Shown here: in pieces, positions 1-7,207 of the stretch
Layout of the letters: each line of letters begins with the position of its first letter
How positions within the stretch are numbered: position 1 is the first letter of the stretch
Assembly (NCBI GenBank): GCA_035379765.1
Contig: DAOSVX010000006.1
Location: 1-21,583 of the forward strand
DNA length: 21,583 bases
Direction of reading: 5' to 3'
Source: DAOSVX01 sp035379765
GTDB lineage: Bacteria > Bacillota_I > Bacilli_A > RF39 > UBA660
Notes under the pieces: generated by a model
What the model was told of the DNA's origin: nothing
Database searches by the model: none
Seen by the model: the letters and a program-made list of their open reading frames with translations, nothing else
Translations under genes and position numbers: made by a program

Positions 1-77
1 AAAAAGTAACTAAATCTTATATTAATCATCATTTTATAAAAATAAATGAACTTATTAAAAAGCATAAAAAAAATTGA
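1..77 (+). CDS. Probable 3' end of an unidentified upstream gene (partial)
   Basis: One frame (codons beginning at base 3) is open from the window edge to a TGA at 75-77. It encodes about 24 residues ending in a Lys-rich amphipathic stretch (INELIKKHKKN), which looks like a protein C-terminus. The other two forward frames hit stops within the first 15 bases. The stop overlaps the -35 box of the next promoter, which would fit the tight packing seen elsewhere here. The fragment is too short to identify, and in such AT-rich DNA a 24-codon open frame can arise by chance. Confidence 0.35.
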   Translation, partial: KVTKSYINHHFIKINELIKKHKKN

Positions 78-101
78 TAATGCCAAAAATTATAGTATAA
101 T
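74..101 (+). promoter_or_regulatory. Predicted sigma-A promoter for the nucleoside kinase-gap operon
   Basis: TTGATA (74-79) is followed after 16 bp by a perfect TATAAT (96-101). Transcription should start near 108, just upstream of the Shine-Dalgarno AGAGGG (115-120) and the GTG start at 126. The untranslated leader would be only about 18 nt. Confidence 0.7.
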
Positions 102-125
102 TAAAAGTAGAATAAGAGGGATATA

Positions 126-1787
126 GTGAATAACAGCTTGGAACTAAAAATAGATGGTAAAATAAATAGTTATCCAATAGGTATAACTCTTTTTGAACTA
201 AGTAAGTATTATCAAAATAATTTTGTTAATCCCATTATTGCAGCTAAAATAAATAATATAGTTNNNNNNNNNNCAGAGAAAATTAGAAATAATTGTGAAA
301 TTAAGTTTATTGATGTAAATGATATAAATGGTCAATCAATGTATTTAGCAGCTTTGAAATATATTTTTGTTGTAGCAGTAAAGGAGTTATATGGTAAAGA
401 TGCTGATGTAGGCTTTCTAAATTCACTAGATAAGGGTCTTTATGCAAAATTAAATATAGGCGAAGATTTAACTTTAGAAGTAATTAATAAAATAACGGAC
501 AAGATGCAAGAAATAATAGATATGGATTTATTGTTTGAAAAAATAACAGCTCATAAAAAAGAAGCTATTAATTTTTTGCTAAGAAATAATGAGACTGAAA
601 AAGCAAAAAATATCCAAAATTTATCTAATAGTACAGTAGTATTGTTTAAATTAAAAACATATTATAATTATTTTTATACAGACTTACCCTATAGTACAAA
701 AGCTATTAATAAATTTAAACTTGATTTAGATGATAGTAATCATTTATTGTTAAGATTTCCTACAGCAAGAAGTAATAATGAAATACCTGGATACAAAAAA
801 TATAATAAGACTTTAGAGTCATTTAGAAATTATCGTTCTTGGTTAAATAATCTTAATATTGATTATGTAGCGGATTTAAATGATGTTATTTCTGATAATA
901 AGATAAAACAATTTATTCAAATGAATGAAATATATTTAGACAATGAATTAGAAGAAATAAGTGGTGATATAGCTTTTCGTAACAAAATAAAAATAGTATT
1001 AATGGCTGGTCCTTCGTCTTCAGGGAAAACAACTAGTGCTCATAAATTATCTTTATATTTAAAGAGTCATGGTATAGATTCTATTATTATTTCCGTTGAT
1101 AATTATTTTAAAGAAAAGGAAGAATGCCAAAAAGATGGCGAAGAAATAAATTTTGAATCACCTGATAAAATTGATATAGATTTGTTAAATAAGCAAATAA
1201 GTAGTTTATTAAAAGGCGAAGATGTATCCTTGCCTAAATTTAATTTTTTTACTGGTAAAAAAGAATATAAAGGAAACATCGTAAGTTTGAAAGAAAAAGA
1301 TCTAGTTATTTTAGAAGGATTACATTGTTTAAATAATATAATAACTCCTAATGTTCCGTCCGAGTATAAATATAAAATATATGTTAGTCCTTTTATGCCA
1401 CTTAGAATAGATAGGCACAATCATATCTCAACAACTGATCTTAGATTAGTCAGAAGAATAGTAAGAGACTCGGTATTTAGAGGTTATTCAGTTTCAGATA
1501 CAATATCAGGTTGGCAAAGCGTTAGGTGTGGCGAAGAAAAATATATTTTTCCCTATCAAGAGAATGTTGATGTGGTATTAAATACAGCAGCTATTTATGA
1601 ATTAGGTATTTTAAAGGTATACGCAGAACCATTGCTATATTCAGTACCAATTGCTTCGCCTTATTACGAAGAAGCTAGAAGATTGTTAGGGCATTTAAGA
1701 ATATATTTTCCTATAACAAGTGAATATGTTGCTAAAGACTCAATATTAAGAGAATTTATAGGAGGCAGTGGATTTAATCCACATTAG
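126..1787 (+). CDS. TGS-domain nucleoside (uridine-type) kinase
   Basis: This is probably an ATP-dependent nucleoside kinase of the uridine kinase/phosphoribulokinase fold, carrying a ThrRS-like N-terminus. Residues 1-65 or so form a TGS-like domain, followed by a region resembling the second additional domain of threonyl-tRNA synthetase. The C-terminal half is the kinase: Walker A GPSSSGKT at about 295-302, then an SVDNYF motif and conserved stretches around ILEGLH, TTDLRLVRRIVRD and GEEKYIFPYQE. The start is GTG with AGAGGG 5 nt upstream. The length of 553 aa matches the family. Ten Ns (264-273) interrupt the TGS domain, but the frame holds across them and the spacing agrees with relatives. 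Related proteins are annotated as uridine kinases. The substrate is inferred and the role of the TGS part is unknown. It is probably cotranscribed with gap, 14 nt downstream. Confidence 0.85.
   Translation: MNNSLELKIDGKINSYPIGITLFELSKYYQNNFVNPIIAAKINNIVXXXXEKIRNNCEIKFIDVNDINGQSMYLAALKYIFVVAVKELYGKDADVGFLNSLDKGLYAKLNIGEDLTLEVINKITDKMQEIIDMDLLFEKITAHKKEAINFLLRNNETEKAKNIQNLSNSTVVLFKLKTYYNYFYTDLPYSTKAINKFKLDLDDSNHLLLRFPTARSNNEIPGYKKYNKTLESFRNYRSWLNNLNIDYVADLNDVISDNKIKQFIQMNEIYLDNELEEISGDIAFRNKIKIVLMAGPSSSGKTTSAHKLSLYLKSHGIDSIIISVDNYFKEKEECQKDGEEINFESPDKIDIDLLNKQISSLLKGEDVSLPKFNFFTGKKEYKGNIVSLKEKDLVILEGLHCLNNIITPNVPSEYKYKIYVSPFMPLRIDRHNHISTTDLRLVRRIVRDSVFRGYSVSDTISGWQSVRCGEEKYIFPYQENVDVVLNTAAIYELGILKVYAEPLLYSVPIASPYYEEARRLLGHLRIYFPITSEYVAKDSILREFIGGSGFNPH
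264..273. other. Assembly gap of 10 Ns inside the kinase gene
   Basis: Ten consecutive undetermined bases lie in the TGS-domain coding region. The flanking frames are collinear, and the number of residues between the IAAKINN and EKIRNNCEI segments equals that in relatives as I recall them. The true gap is therefore probably about 10 nt, although a run of ten Ns is often only a scaffolding placeholder. Confidence 0.97.
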
Positions 1788-1801
1788 AAAGAAGGAATAA
1801 A

Positions 1802-2803
1802 ATGATAAAAGTAGCAATTAATGGATTTGGTAGAATAGGAAGACTAGCATTTAGGGAACTTATTTTAAATAAAGAGTATAAAGTTGTAGCAATTAATGAT
1901 TTAACATCAGCTGAAGAACTAGCTTATTATTTAAAATATGATACTAATCATCGTTCTTTTTATCCAAGTCATATAACCAGTGAAGAGGGAAAAATAATTT
2001 TTAATGGTGAAGAAATAAAAGTTTATAGTGAAATGGATCCAAGTAATTTGCCATGGAAAGATTTAGAAGTTGATGTAGTATTAGAGTGTACTGGCAAGTT
2101 TACTAAATATGAAGATGCTATGAAACATATTACTGCGGGAGCTAAAAAGGTATTAATAAGTGCGCCAGGTAAAGGCGATATGAAAACTATTGTTTATAAT
2201 GTTAATGATAATATTTTAGATGGTAGTGAACAAGTTATATCAGCAGCCAGTTGTACAACTAATTGCTTAGCCCCAGTATTAAAAATATTAAATGATAATA
2301 TCGGTATAGAAAAAGGATTTATGTCAACAATTCATGCTTATACCAATGATCAGGCTACTCTTGATATTCCTCACAAAAAAGGTATTGCTTCTAGAAGAGG
2401 TAGAGCAGCAGCTCAAAATATTATTCCGACATCGACTGGAGCAGCTAAAGCTATTGGATTGGTGTTACCAGATCTTCAAGGCAAATTAAATGGTTGCGCT
2501 TACCGTGTTCCAGTTAGTGATGGCTCACTTATAGATGTTACTTTAGAGTTAAAAAGAAATACTACTGTTGAAGAAATAAACAACTTATTTAAAAGCAATC
2601 AAAATGATACTATTATGTATACTGAAGATCCCGTTGTATCAAGTGATATATTAGGCAAGAAAATAGGGGCTTTAGTAGATGGGCTATCAACTAATATAGT
2701 GGAAGTAGATGGAAAACAATTAATAAAAGTAGTAGCTTGGTATGATAATGAAATGGGATATACTGTTCAAATGATTAGAACATTTGGTAAATTATTTAAA
2801 TAA
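1802..2803 (+). CDS. gap: Glyceraldehyde-3-phosphate dehydrogenase, NAD-type
   Basis: This cytosolic glycolytic enzyme oxidises glyceraldehyde 3-phosphate with phosphate to 1,3-bisphosphoglycerate. It is 333 aa, the usual length. The N-terminal Rossmann motif INGFGRIGR (6-14) and an Asp after the second strand (AIND, residue 33) point to NAD rather than NADP. The catalytic motif SCTTNC has nucleophile Cys151. The STGAAKA phosphate-binding segment and the C-terminal WYDNEMGY motif are present. The start is ATG with AAGGAA upstream. It sits 14 nt behind the nucleoside kinase, and the stop codon merges into a terminator, so the two genes form a closed unit. No pgk or tpi follows; the ribosomal operon begins instead. 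Confidence 0.97.
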   Translation: MIKVAINGFGRIGRLAFRELILNKEYKVVAINDLTSAEELAYYLKYDTNHRSFYPSHITSEEGKIIFNGEEIKVYSEMDPSNLPWKDLEVDVVLECTGKFTKYEDAMKHITAGAKKVLISAPGKGDMKTIVYNVNDNILDGSEQVISAASCTTNCLAPVLKILNDNIGIEKGFMSTIHAYTNDQATLDIPHKKGIASRRGRAAAQNIIPTSTGAAKAIGLVLPDLQGKLNGCAYRVPVSDGSLIDVTLELKRNTTVEEINNLFKSNQNDTIMYTEDPVVSSDILGKKIGALVDGLSTNIVEVDGKQLIKVVAWYDNEMGYTVQMIRTFGKLFK

Positions 2804-2823
2804 CTCTCAAAAGAGAGTTTTTT
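2802..2823 (+). terminator. Intrinsic terminator of the kinase-gap operon
   Basis: A 7-bp stem AACTCTC (2802-2808) and GAGAGTT (2813-2819) encloses an AAAA loop and is followed by a T-rich tract. The 5' arm begins inside the gap stop codon (TAA 2801-2803). Confidence 0.85.
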
Positions 2824-2850
2824 ATTTTAATAAAAACTGTATTTTACCCC

Positions 2851-2879
2851 TAGACAAAAGGCTTATATATTGCTATAAT
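2851..2879 (+). promoter_or_regulatory. Strong extended -10 promoter of the S10-spc-alpha superoperon
   Basis: TAGACA (2851-2856, five of six matches to TTGACA) is followed by an optimal 17-bp spacer and a perfect TATAAT (2874-2879), with a TG dinucleotide at the extended -10 position (2871-2872). Transcription should begin near 2886. No comparable promoter was seen before the rplQ terminator, so this one may drive all 29 downstream genes. Confidence 0.85.
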
Positions 2880-2885
2880 CTTCCT

Positions 2886-3012
2886 TGTATGACTGCTGAG
2901 ATGTGTGAGGTTGCTGATACACTAGGATTAGTTGTTAAGTATATTCCTAATATTAGGTTATTTGCACGGAGCGAGTCTATACTAGATATAGGCGAAGGGA
3001 GGACATGAAATA
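2886..3012 (+). promoter_or_regulatory. Structured 5' leader of rpsJ, possible r-protein autoregulatory element
   Basis: About 127 nt separate the predicted transcription start from the rpsJ ATG, by far the longest untranslated stretch in this operon. Visible structure: a 7-bp hairpin GTCTATA (2975-2981) with TATAGGC (2987-2993) ending 3 nt before the Shine-Dalgarno GGGAGG (2997-3002); a perfect palindrome CCTAATATTAGG (2946-2957); and a possible GTGTG/TACAC pairing (2903-2907 with 2918-2922). S10 operons in other bacteria are autoregulated through their leader by L4, so a similar role is possible. I cannot confirm which ligand acts here. An ATG AAA TAA mini-frame (3005-3013) overlaps the rpsJ start by one base. 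Confidence 0.5.
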
Positions 3013-3321
3013 ATGTCAAAAGAAAAAGTTCGTATTCGTTTAAAAGCATATGATCATAGAATGCTTGATCAAGCTGCTACACGAATAATTGAAACGGTAA
3101 AGAGAACTGGTGGGATTGTATCAGGGCCTGTACCTCTACCAACCGAAATTTCCAAAGTTACGGTTTTGAGAGCGGTACATAAGTACAAAGATTCAAGAGA
3201 ACAATTTGAAATGCGTACTCATAAAAGATTAATTGATATAAAAGACCCAAGCAAAGAAACAATTGATGCACTTTCTCATTTGGATTTACCAAGCGGAGTA
3301 GACATCGAAATTAAATTATAA
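3013..3321 (+). CDS. rpsJ: Small ribosomal subunit protein uS10
   Basis: This 30S head protein is also known elsewhere as NusE, part of transcription antitermination complexes. It is 102 aa, the standard length, with the characteristic N-terminus RIRLKAYDHRMLD and the central GPVPLPTE loop. It is the first gene of the superoperon. GGGAGG (2997-3002) lies 10 nt before the chosen ATG. An earlier ATG at 3005 sits only 2 nt from the Shine-Dalgarno and meets a stop after two codons, so it is not the start. Confidence 0.98.
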   Translation: MSKEKVRIRLKAYDHRMLDQAATRIIETVKRTGGIVSGPVPLPTEISKVTVLRAVHKYKDSREQFEMRTHKRLIDIKDPSKETIDALSHLDLPSGVDIEIKL

Positions 3322-3335
3322 TTGGAGGAAAAGAA

Positions 3336-4163
3336 ATGAAAGGAATCTTAGGTCGTAAAATCGGGATGACCGAAGTATTTACGAAAAATGGAAAATTAAT
3401 TCCTGTTACAGTTATTGAAGTAACCCCAAATGTTGTTACTCAAGTAAAGACTGTTGAATCTAATGGATACAATAGTATTCAATTAGCATTTAGTGACAAG
3501 AATGAAAAAAATGCTACTAAAGCTAGCATTGGACATACCAAAAAAGCTAACACCACTCCTAAGCGCTTCTTAAAAGAAATAAGAAATATGGAAGGCGCTT
3601 ATCAAGTAGGAGATCAAATCGGCGTAGATTTATTTACAGCTGGAGAAATAGTTGATGTAACTGGTACCAGTAAAGGTAAAGGGTTTGAAGGAGCTATTAA
3701 GCGTTTTAATCAATCACGTGGGCCTATGACTCATGGTTCAAGATATCATAGAGGACCTGGATCATTAGGTACTATGAGACCGATGAGAGTGTTTAAAGGG
3801 AAAAAATTGCCTGGACATATGGGACACGAAACAGTTACTATTCAAAATCTAGAAATAATTGAAGTAAATAGTGCTGAAAACTATATTTTAGTAAGTGGCA
3901 ATATACCAGGACCTAAAAAAGGTCTAATACTAATTAGATCAGCAGTTAAAGGTTTAAAAAATAATGCTCCAGCCGATCTAATTAATTATGATGAAACTGA
4001 AACAGTAGTTGATGAAGTTACACCAGAAGAAGCTACTTCTTCAGAGGAAGTAGTAGGAGAATCTGAAGAAATCAAAGCAGAAGAAACAACTGAAGATATA
4101 ACTCCAGAAATTATTGAAGAGGACAAAGAAGAAGTGGCGGGTGAAGATAATGGCCAAGATTAG
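3336..4163 (+). CDS. rplC: Large ribosomal subunit protein uL3 with acidic C-terminal extension
   Basis: This early-assembly 50S protein reaches toward the peptidyl transferase centre. The L3 core spans about residues 1-212, with GRKIGMTEVF at the N-terminus and the conserved central segments THGSRYHRGPGS and VFKGKKLPGHMG. The protein has 275 residues against about 209 in typical bacteria. The extra 63 residues (213-275) are low-complexity and acidic: I count 26 Asp/Glu and 2 Lys. The extension is intact coding sequence, and its last 14 nt overlap the rplD start. The SD is GGAGG, upstream of ATG 3336. Confidence 0.97.
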   Translation: MKGILGRKIGMTEVFTKNGKLIPVTVIEVTPNVVTQVKTVESNGYNSIQLAFSDKNEKNATKASIGHTKKANTTPKRFLKEIRNMEGAYQVGDQIGVDLFTAGEIVDVTGTSKGKGFEGAIKRFNQSRGPMTHGSRYHRGPGSLGTMRPMRVFKGKKLPGHMGHETVTIQNLEIIEVNSAENYILVSGNIPGPKKGLILIRSAVKGLKNNAPADLINYDETETVVDEVTPEEATSSEEVVGESEEIKAEETTEDITPEIIEEDKEEVAGEDNGQD

Positions 4164-4773
4164 TTTAATAAAGCAAAATGGTGAAAAAGTTAAAGACATA
4201 ACTTTAAATGATGAAATTTGGAATGTTGAAATTAATAAACCAGTTTTAAAAAATGCTATAAATTTAGCGTTAGCTTCATTGAGACAAGGAACTAAAAAAA
4301 CTAAAACTCGTGCTGAAGTAAGTGGTAGTGGTAAAAAACCATGGAAACAAAAAGGTACAGGGCGTGCTCGTGCTGGACAAAAAAGAAGTCCTATTTGGAC
4401 TGGTGGTGGACATGCTTTTGCATTAACCCCAAGAAGTTATACTTATAAAATGAATAAAAAAGAAAGAGTTATAGCTTTAAAAAGTGCTTTATCTACTAAA
4501 TATCAAAATAAAGAATTAATAGTCGTTGATAAAATTAAATTACCAGATTTAAAAACTAAAAGTTTAACTAAAGTTTTAAAGGATTTAAAAGCTCCTAAAA
4601 AAGTTTTATTTATGACTAACGAAGAAAATGAAAATTTATATATGGCAAGCAGAAACTTAATGAATGTTGGTCATATTATGGCTGATGAAGTTAATATTTT
4701 AGATTTAATAAATTGTGAAAATTTAATAATAGATGAAGCATCAGTAAAATATATTGAGGAGGTGCTTAAATAA
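4150..4773 (+). CDS. rplD: Large ribosomal subunit protein uL4
   Basis: This 50S protein has an internal loop lining the peptide exit tunnel; in E. coli it also represses the S10 operon. It is 207 aa from ATG 4150 (MAKISLIKQNG), which matches family N-termini; an in-frame ATG at 4114 would add 12 unusual basic residues. The conserved tunnel-loop motif PWKQKGTGRARAG lies at about 64-76, followed by RSPIW and the PRSYTYKMNKK segment. The start overlaps rplC by 14 nt, and the stop overlaps rplW in a TAATG arrangement, which suggests translational coupling. Confidence 0.96.
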   Translation: MAKISLIKQNGEKVKDITLNDEIWNVEINKPVLKNAINLALASLRQGTKKTKTRAEVSGSGKKPWKQKGTGRARAGQKRSPIWTGGGHAFALTPRSYTYKMNKKERVIALKSALSTKYQNKELIVVDKIKLPDLKTKSLTKVLKDLKAPKKVLFMTNEENENLYMASRNLMNVGHIMADEVNILDLINCENLIIDEASVKYIEEVLK

Positions 4774-5042
4774 TGAAAGATATTATTATTGCACCGTTAA
4801 TAACTGAGAAGGTTAGCAATCTTGCTAAAGATGGAAAAACATATGTTTTTAAAGTAAGTAAGAAAGCTAATAAATATGAAATAAAAAAAGCAATAGAAGA
4901 AGCTTTTGGAGTAAAGGTAGCTAAAGTTAATACTTTAATTACTAAGCCGAAAGACAAAAGAGTCGGGAAGCATACCGGCCAAACCAAAACATTTAAAAAA
5001 GCGATCATAACTTTAGTTGATGGTCAAAGTATAGATGTTTAG
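4773..5042 (+). CDS. rplW: Large ribosomal subunit protein uL23
   Basis: This 50S protein sits at the tunnel exit and docks trigger factor and SRP in characterised bacteria. It is 89 aa, close to the usual 95. Family features include the N-terminal IIAPLITEKVS, the basic strand KTYVFKVSKKANKYEIKKAIEEAF (18-41), and the VNTLITKPK segment. Its ATG shares one base with the rplD stop. GAGGAGG lies within the end of rplD, upstream of the start. Confidence 0.97.
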   Translation: MKDIIIAPLITEKVSNLAKDGKTYVFKVSKKANKYEIKKAIEEAFGVKVAKVNTLITKPKDKRVGKHTGQTKTFKKAIITLVDGQSIDV

Positions 5043-5057
5043 GGAGGATGATTAATA

Positions 5058-5894
5058 ATGCCAGTAAAAAATTATAAACCCACTACTAATGCTAGAAGAG
5101 GAATGTCTACATTAGTAAATAGTGAAATAACTGCTAAAAAGCCAGAAAAAAGTTTAACAGTCGCTAAGAAGAAAACCGGTGGTAGAAATAACCAAGGGAG
5201 AACAACTGTTAGACATATAGGTGGAGGAGCTAAACAAAAATATCGTATTGTTGATTTTAAACGTGATAAATTTAATATAACTGGAAAAGTTGTATCAATA
5301 GAATATGATCCAAATAGAAATGCTAATATTGCTTTAATTTATTATAAAGATGGTGAAAAAAGATATATTATTGCCCCAAAAGATTTAAAGGTAAATGCCA
5401 TTATTGTTAGCGGAGAAAATGTTGATATAAAAGTTGGCAATGCTTTGCCTTTAAAAAATATCCCTGTAGGTACCGTAATTCATAATATAGAATTAAAGCC
5501 TAAAAAGGGTGCCGAGTTATGTAGAGCCGCTGGAGCAAGTGCTCAAATTCTTGGTAAAGAAGGCAAATATGTTATGGTAAGACTTCAAAGTGGTGAAATG
5601 CGTAAGGTGCTAGAAACTTGTATGGCTACTATTGGAGTTGTTGGTAACGAAGATTTTGAACTTGTTAATTTAGGAAAAGCTGGACGTAAACGTCATATGG
5701 GGATTCGTCCAACTAATAGAGGTTCTGTTATGAACCCTAATGATCACCCACATGGTGGTGGCGAAGGTAGAGCGCCTATTGGTAGAAAAGGGCCAGTTAC
5801 TCCTTGGGGTAAGCCAGCTCTTGGATATAAAACAAGAAAAACCAAAAAGAAATCTGAAAAGCTTATTGTAAGTAGAAAGAAACCTAGGAGGTAA
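5058..5894 (+). CDS. rplB: Large ribosomal subunit protein uL2
   Basis: This 50S protein is needed for subunit association and peptidyl transferase assembly. It is 278 aa, the standard length. Visible hallmarks are the N-terminal KNYKPTTNARRG, GGRNNQGRTTVRHIGGGAKQ in the first RNA-binding portion, and the C-terminal DHPHGGGEGRAPIGRKGPV block starting at about 229, which contains the conserved His near the peptidyl transferase centre. The basic C-terminus is typical. The start has GGGAGGATG upstream, and the next gene follows after 5 nt. Confidence 0.98.
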   Translation: MPVKNYKPTTNARRGMSTLVNSEITAKKPEKSLTVAKKKTGGRNNQGRTTVRHIGGGAKQKYRIVDFKRDKFNITGKVVSIEYDPNRNANIALIYYKDGEKRYIIAPKDLKVNAIIVSGENVDIKVGNALPLKNIPVGTVIHNIELKPKKGAELCRAAGASAQILGKEGKYVMVRLQSGEMRKVLETCMATIGVVGNEDFELVNLGKAGRKRHMGIRPTNRGSVMNPNDHPHGGGEGRAPIGRKGPVTPWGKPALGYKTRKTKKKSEKLIVSRKKPRR

Positions 5895-5899
5895 ATAAA

Positions 5900-6172
5900 A
5901 TGGCTAGAAGTTTGAAAAAAGGTCCTTATGTATTTGATAGATTATTAAATAGAATAAAGAAAAATAACGAAAATAACAAAAAAGAAGTTATAAAAACTTG
6001 GTCAAGAAGATCAACTATTTATCCAGATTTTGTTGGACATACAATAGCTGTTCATAATGGTAAAGAATTTATTCCGGTTTATATTACAGAAGATATGGTT
6101 GGCCATAAATTAGGTGAGTTTTCTTTAACTCGTAAATTTACAGGTCATGCCGGAAGCAAGGATAAAAAATAG
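5900..6172 (+). CDS. rpsS: Small ribosomal subunit protein uS19
   Basis: This 30S head protein contacts S13 and the 50S bridge region. It is 90 aa, against about 92 in Bacillus. It carries the family signature: N-terminal MARSLKKGPYV, then WSRRSTIYPDFVGHTIAVHNG and TEDMVGHKLGEFSLTR. The Shine-Dalgarno AGGAGG lies inside the last codons of rplB, so the two genes are probably translationally coupled. Confidence 0.98.
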   Translation: MARSLKKGPYVFDRLLNRIKKNNENNKKEVIKTWSRRSTIYPDFVGHTIAVHNGKEFIPVYITEDMVGHKLGEFSLTRKFTGHAGSKDKK

Positions 6173-6182
6173 GAGGTAGTTA

Positions 6183-6527
6183 ATGGAAACTTATGCAAAA
6201 CACAAAAGTGCAATGATTAAACCAAGAAAAGCCAGAATGACTTTAGATCTTATTAGAGGGAAAAAAGTAACAGAAGCTGAAGCTATATTAGAAAATACTA
6301 ATACTTTAGCAAGCCGTTTAATTTTTAAGGTTTTAAAATCAGCTACCGCTAATGCTACTAATAATTTAGGTTTAAGCAAAGAAGAATTAGCAATATCTGA
6401 ATGTTTTATAGATGCTGGTCCTATTTATAAAAGATTTAAATTTGGATCACGCACTAAAATAGACAGACGTGATAAAAGAACAAGTCATATTACTATCAAG
6501 GTAAGCGACGGAAAGGTTGGTGCTTAA
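6183..6527 (+). CDS. rplV: Large ribosomal subunit protein uL22 with divergent hairpin tip
   Basis: This 50S protein has a long beta-hairpin lining the exit tunnel. It is 114 aa, the usual length. Family signatures include KPRKARMTLDLIRGKKV, VLKSATANATNN and the C-terminal KRTSHITIKVSDG. The hairpin tip is unusual: where E. coli has MPRAKGRA between KRI and the KRTSH strand, this protein reads KFGSRTKI at the same length. The gene overall is intact. AGGAGG lies 6 nt before the start, beginning at the rpsS stop. Confidence 0.97.
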   Translation: METYAKHKSAMIKPRKARMTLDLIRGKKVTEAEAILENTNTLASRLIFKVLKSATANATNNLGLSKEELAISECFIDAGPIYKRFKFGSRTKIDRRDKRTSHITIKVSDGKVGA

Positions 6528-6529
6528 TT

Positions 6530-7207
6530 ATGGGTCAAAAAGTAAATCCAGTTAGTTATAGACTGGGAGTTAATAAAACTTGGGATTCAAAGTGGTATGC
6601 ATCAAAAAATTATGCTGAATATCTTAACAAAGATATAAAAATTCGTGAATATCTTGATAAAAAGTTGAAAGATGCTGCTGTTGCTTCAATAATTATTGAA
6701 AGAAATAAAAAAAGAACAGATATTACCATTAATACTGCTAAACCAGGTGTTATTATTGGTCATGGCGGCGAAGATATAGATAAATTAAGAAAAGCTTTAA
6801 AAAAATTAGTAAACGAAGACATATATATATCAATTGTTGAAGTAAAAAAACCAGATATAAATGCTAAATTAGTTGCTGATTCAATAGCTTATCAAATTTC
6901 TAACAGAGCACCATTTAGATCTGTTCAAAAAAGAGCTATTAGAAATGCTATGAAAGCTGGAGCAAAAGGAATTAAAACATCTGTTTCTGGTAGACTTGGT
7001 GGAGCGGAAATGGCTCGTACAGAATGGTATGTTGAAGGAACTGTTCCTCTTCATACTTTAAGAGCAGATATTGATTATGCAACCAGTACAGCTCATACTA
7101 TATATGGAAAAATTGGCGTAAAAGTATGGATATATAATGGTGAAGTTTTAAATAATAAAAAAACAAATAAGGGAGTTGATACTCATGTTGATACCAAAAA
7201 AGACTAA
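6530..7207 (+). CDS. rpsC: Small ribosomal subunit protein uS3
   Basis: This 30S head protein is at the mRNA entry channel, with helicase-like activity in E. coli. It is 225 aa, slightly longer than the roughly 218 typical. Features: N-terminal MGQKVNPVSYRLGV, a KH domain with the motif GVIIGHGGEDIDKLR, and the C-terminal S3 domain with GRLGGAEMARTEWY. A hydrophilic tail of about 15 residues follows VWIYNGEV. The last 23 nt overlap the start of rplP, and the rplP Shine-Dalgarno is embedded in rpsC. Confidence 0.98.
   Translation: MGQKVNPVSYRLGVNKTWDSKWYASKNYAEYLNKDIKIREYLDKKLKDAAVASIIIERNKKRTDITINTAKPGVIIGHGGEDIDKLRKALKKLVNEDIYISIVEVKKPDINAKLVADSIAYQISNRAPFRSVQKRAIRNAMKAGAKGIKTSVSGRLGGAEMARTEWYVEGTVPLHTLRADIDYATSTAHTIYGKIGVKVWIYNGEVLNNKKTNKGVDTHVDTKKD

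Noticed and set aside
1103..1420. Minus-strand open frame of 105 codons inside the nucleoside kinase gene
   Set aside because: It is antisense to a well-conserved kinase domain and is a composition shadow of the sense frame.
126..1787. Kinase gene as a pseudogene because of the N run
   Set aside because: The frame is intact on both sides, the spacing fits the family, and all kinase motifs are present.
2946..2957. Palindrome CCTAATATTAGG as a repressor operator
   Set aside because: It lies about 60 nt downstream of the predicted transcription start in an AT-rich leader; RNA structure or chance is as likely, and no second copy was seen in the window.
2784..3008. Open frame of 74 codons crossing the gap terminator, the rpsJ promoter and the leader
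   Set aside because: It begins inside gap, passes through a terminator and promoter, has no ribosome binding site, and its product resembles nothing coherent.
4114..4149. Upstream in-frame starts giving longer L4, L16, L29, L24 and L5 proteins
   Set aside because: For L16, L29, L24 and L5 the GTG or TTG codons (7176, 7597, 8452, 8741) fall in or beside the Shine-Dalgarno; for L4 the ATG at 4114 adds residues absent from the family. The chosen ATGs match family N-termini.
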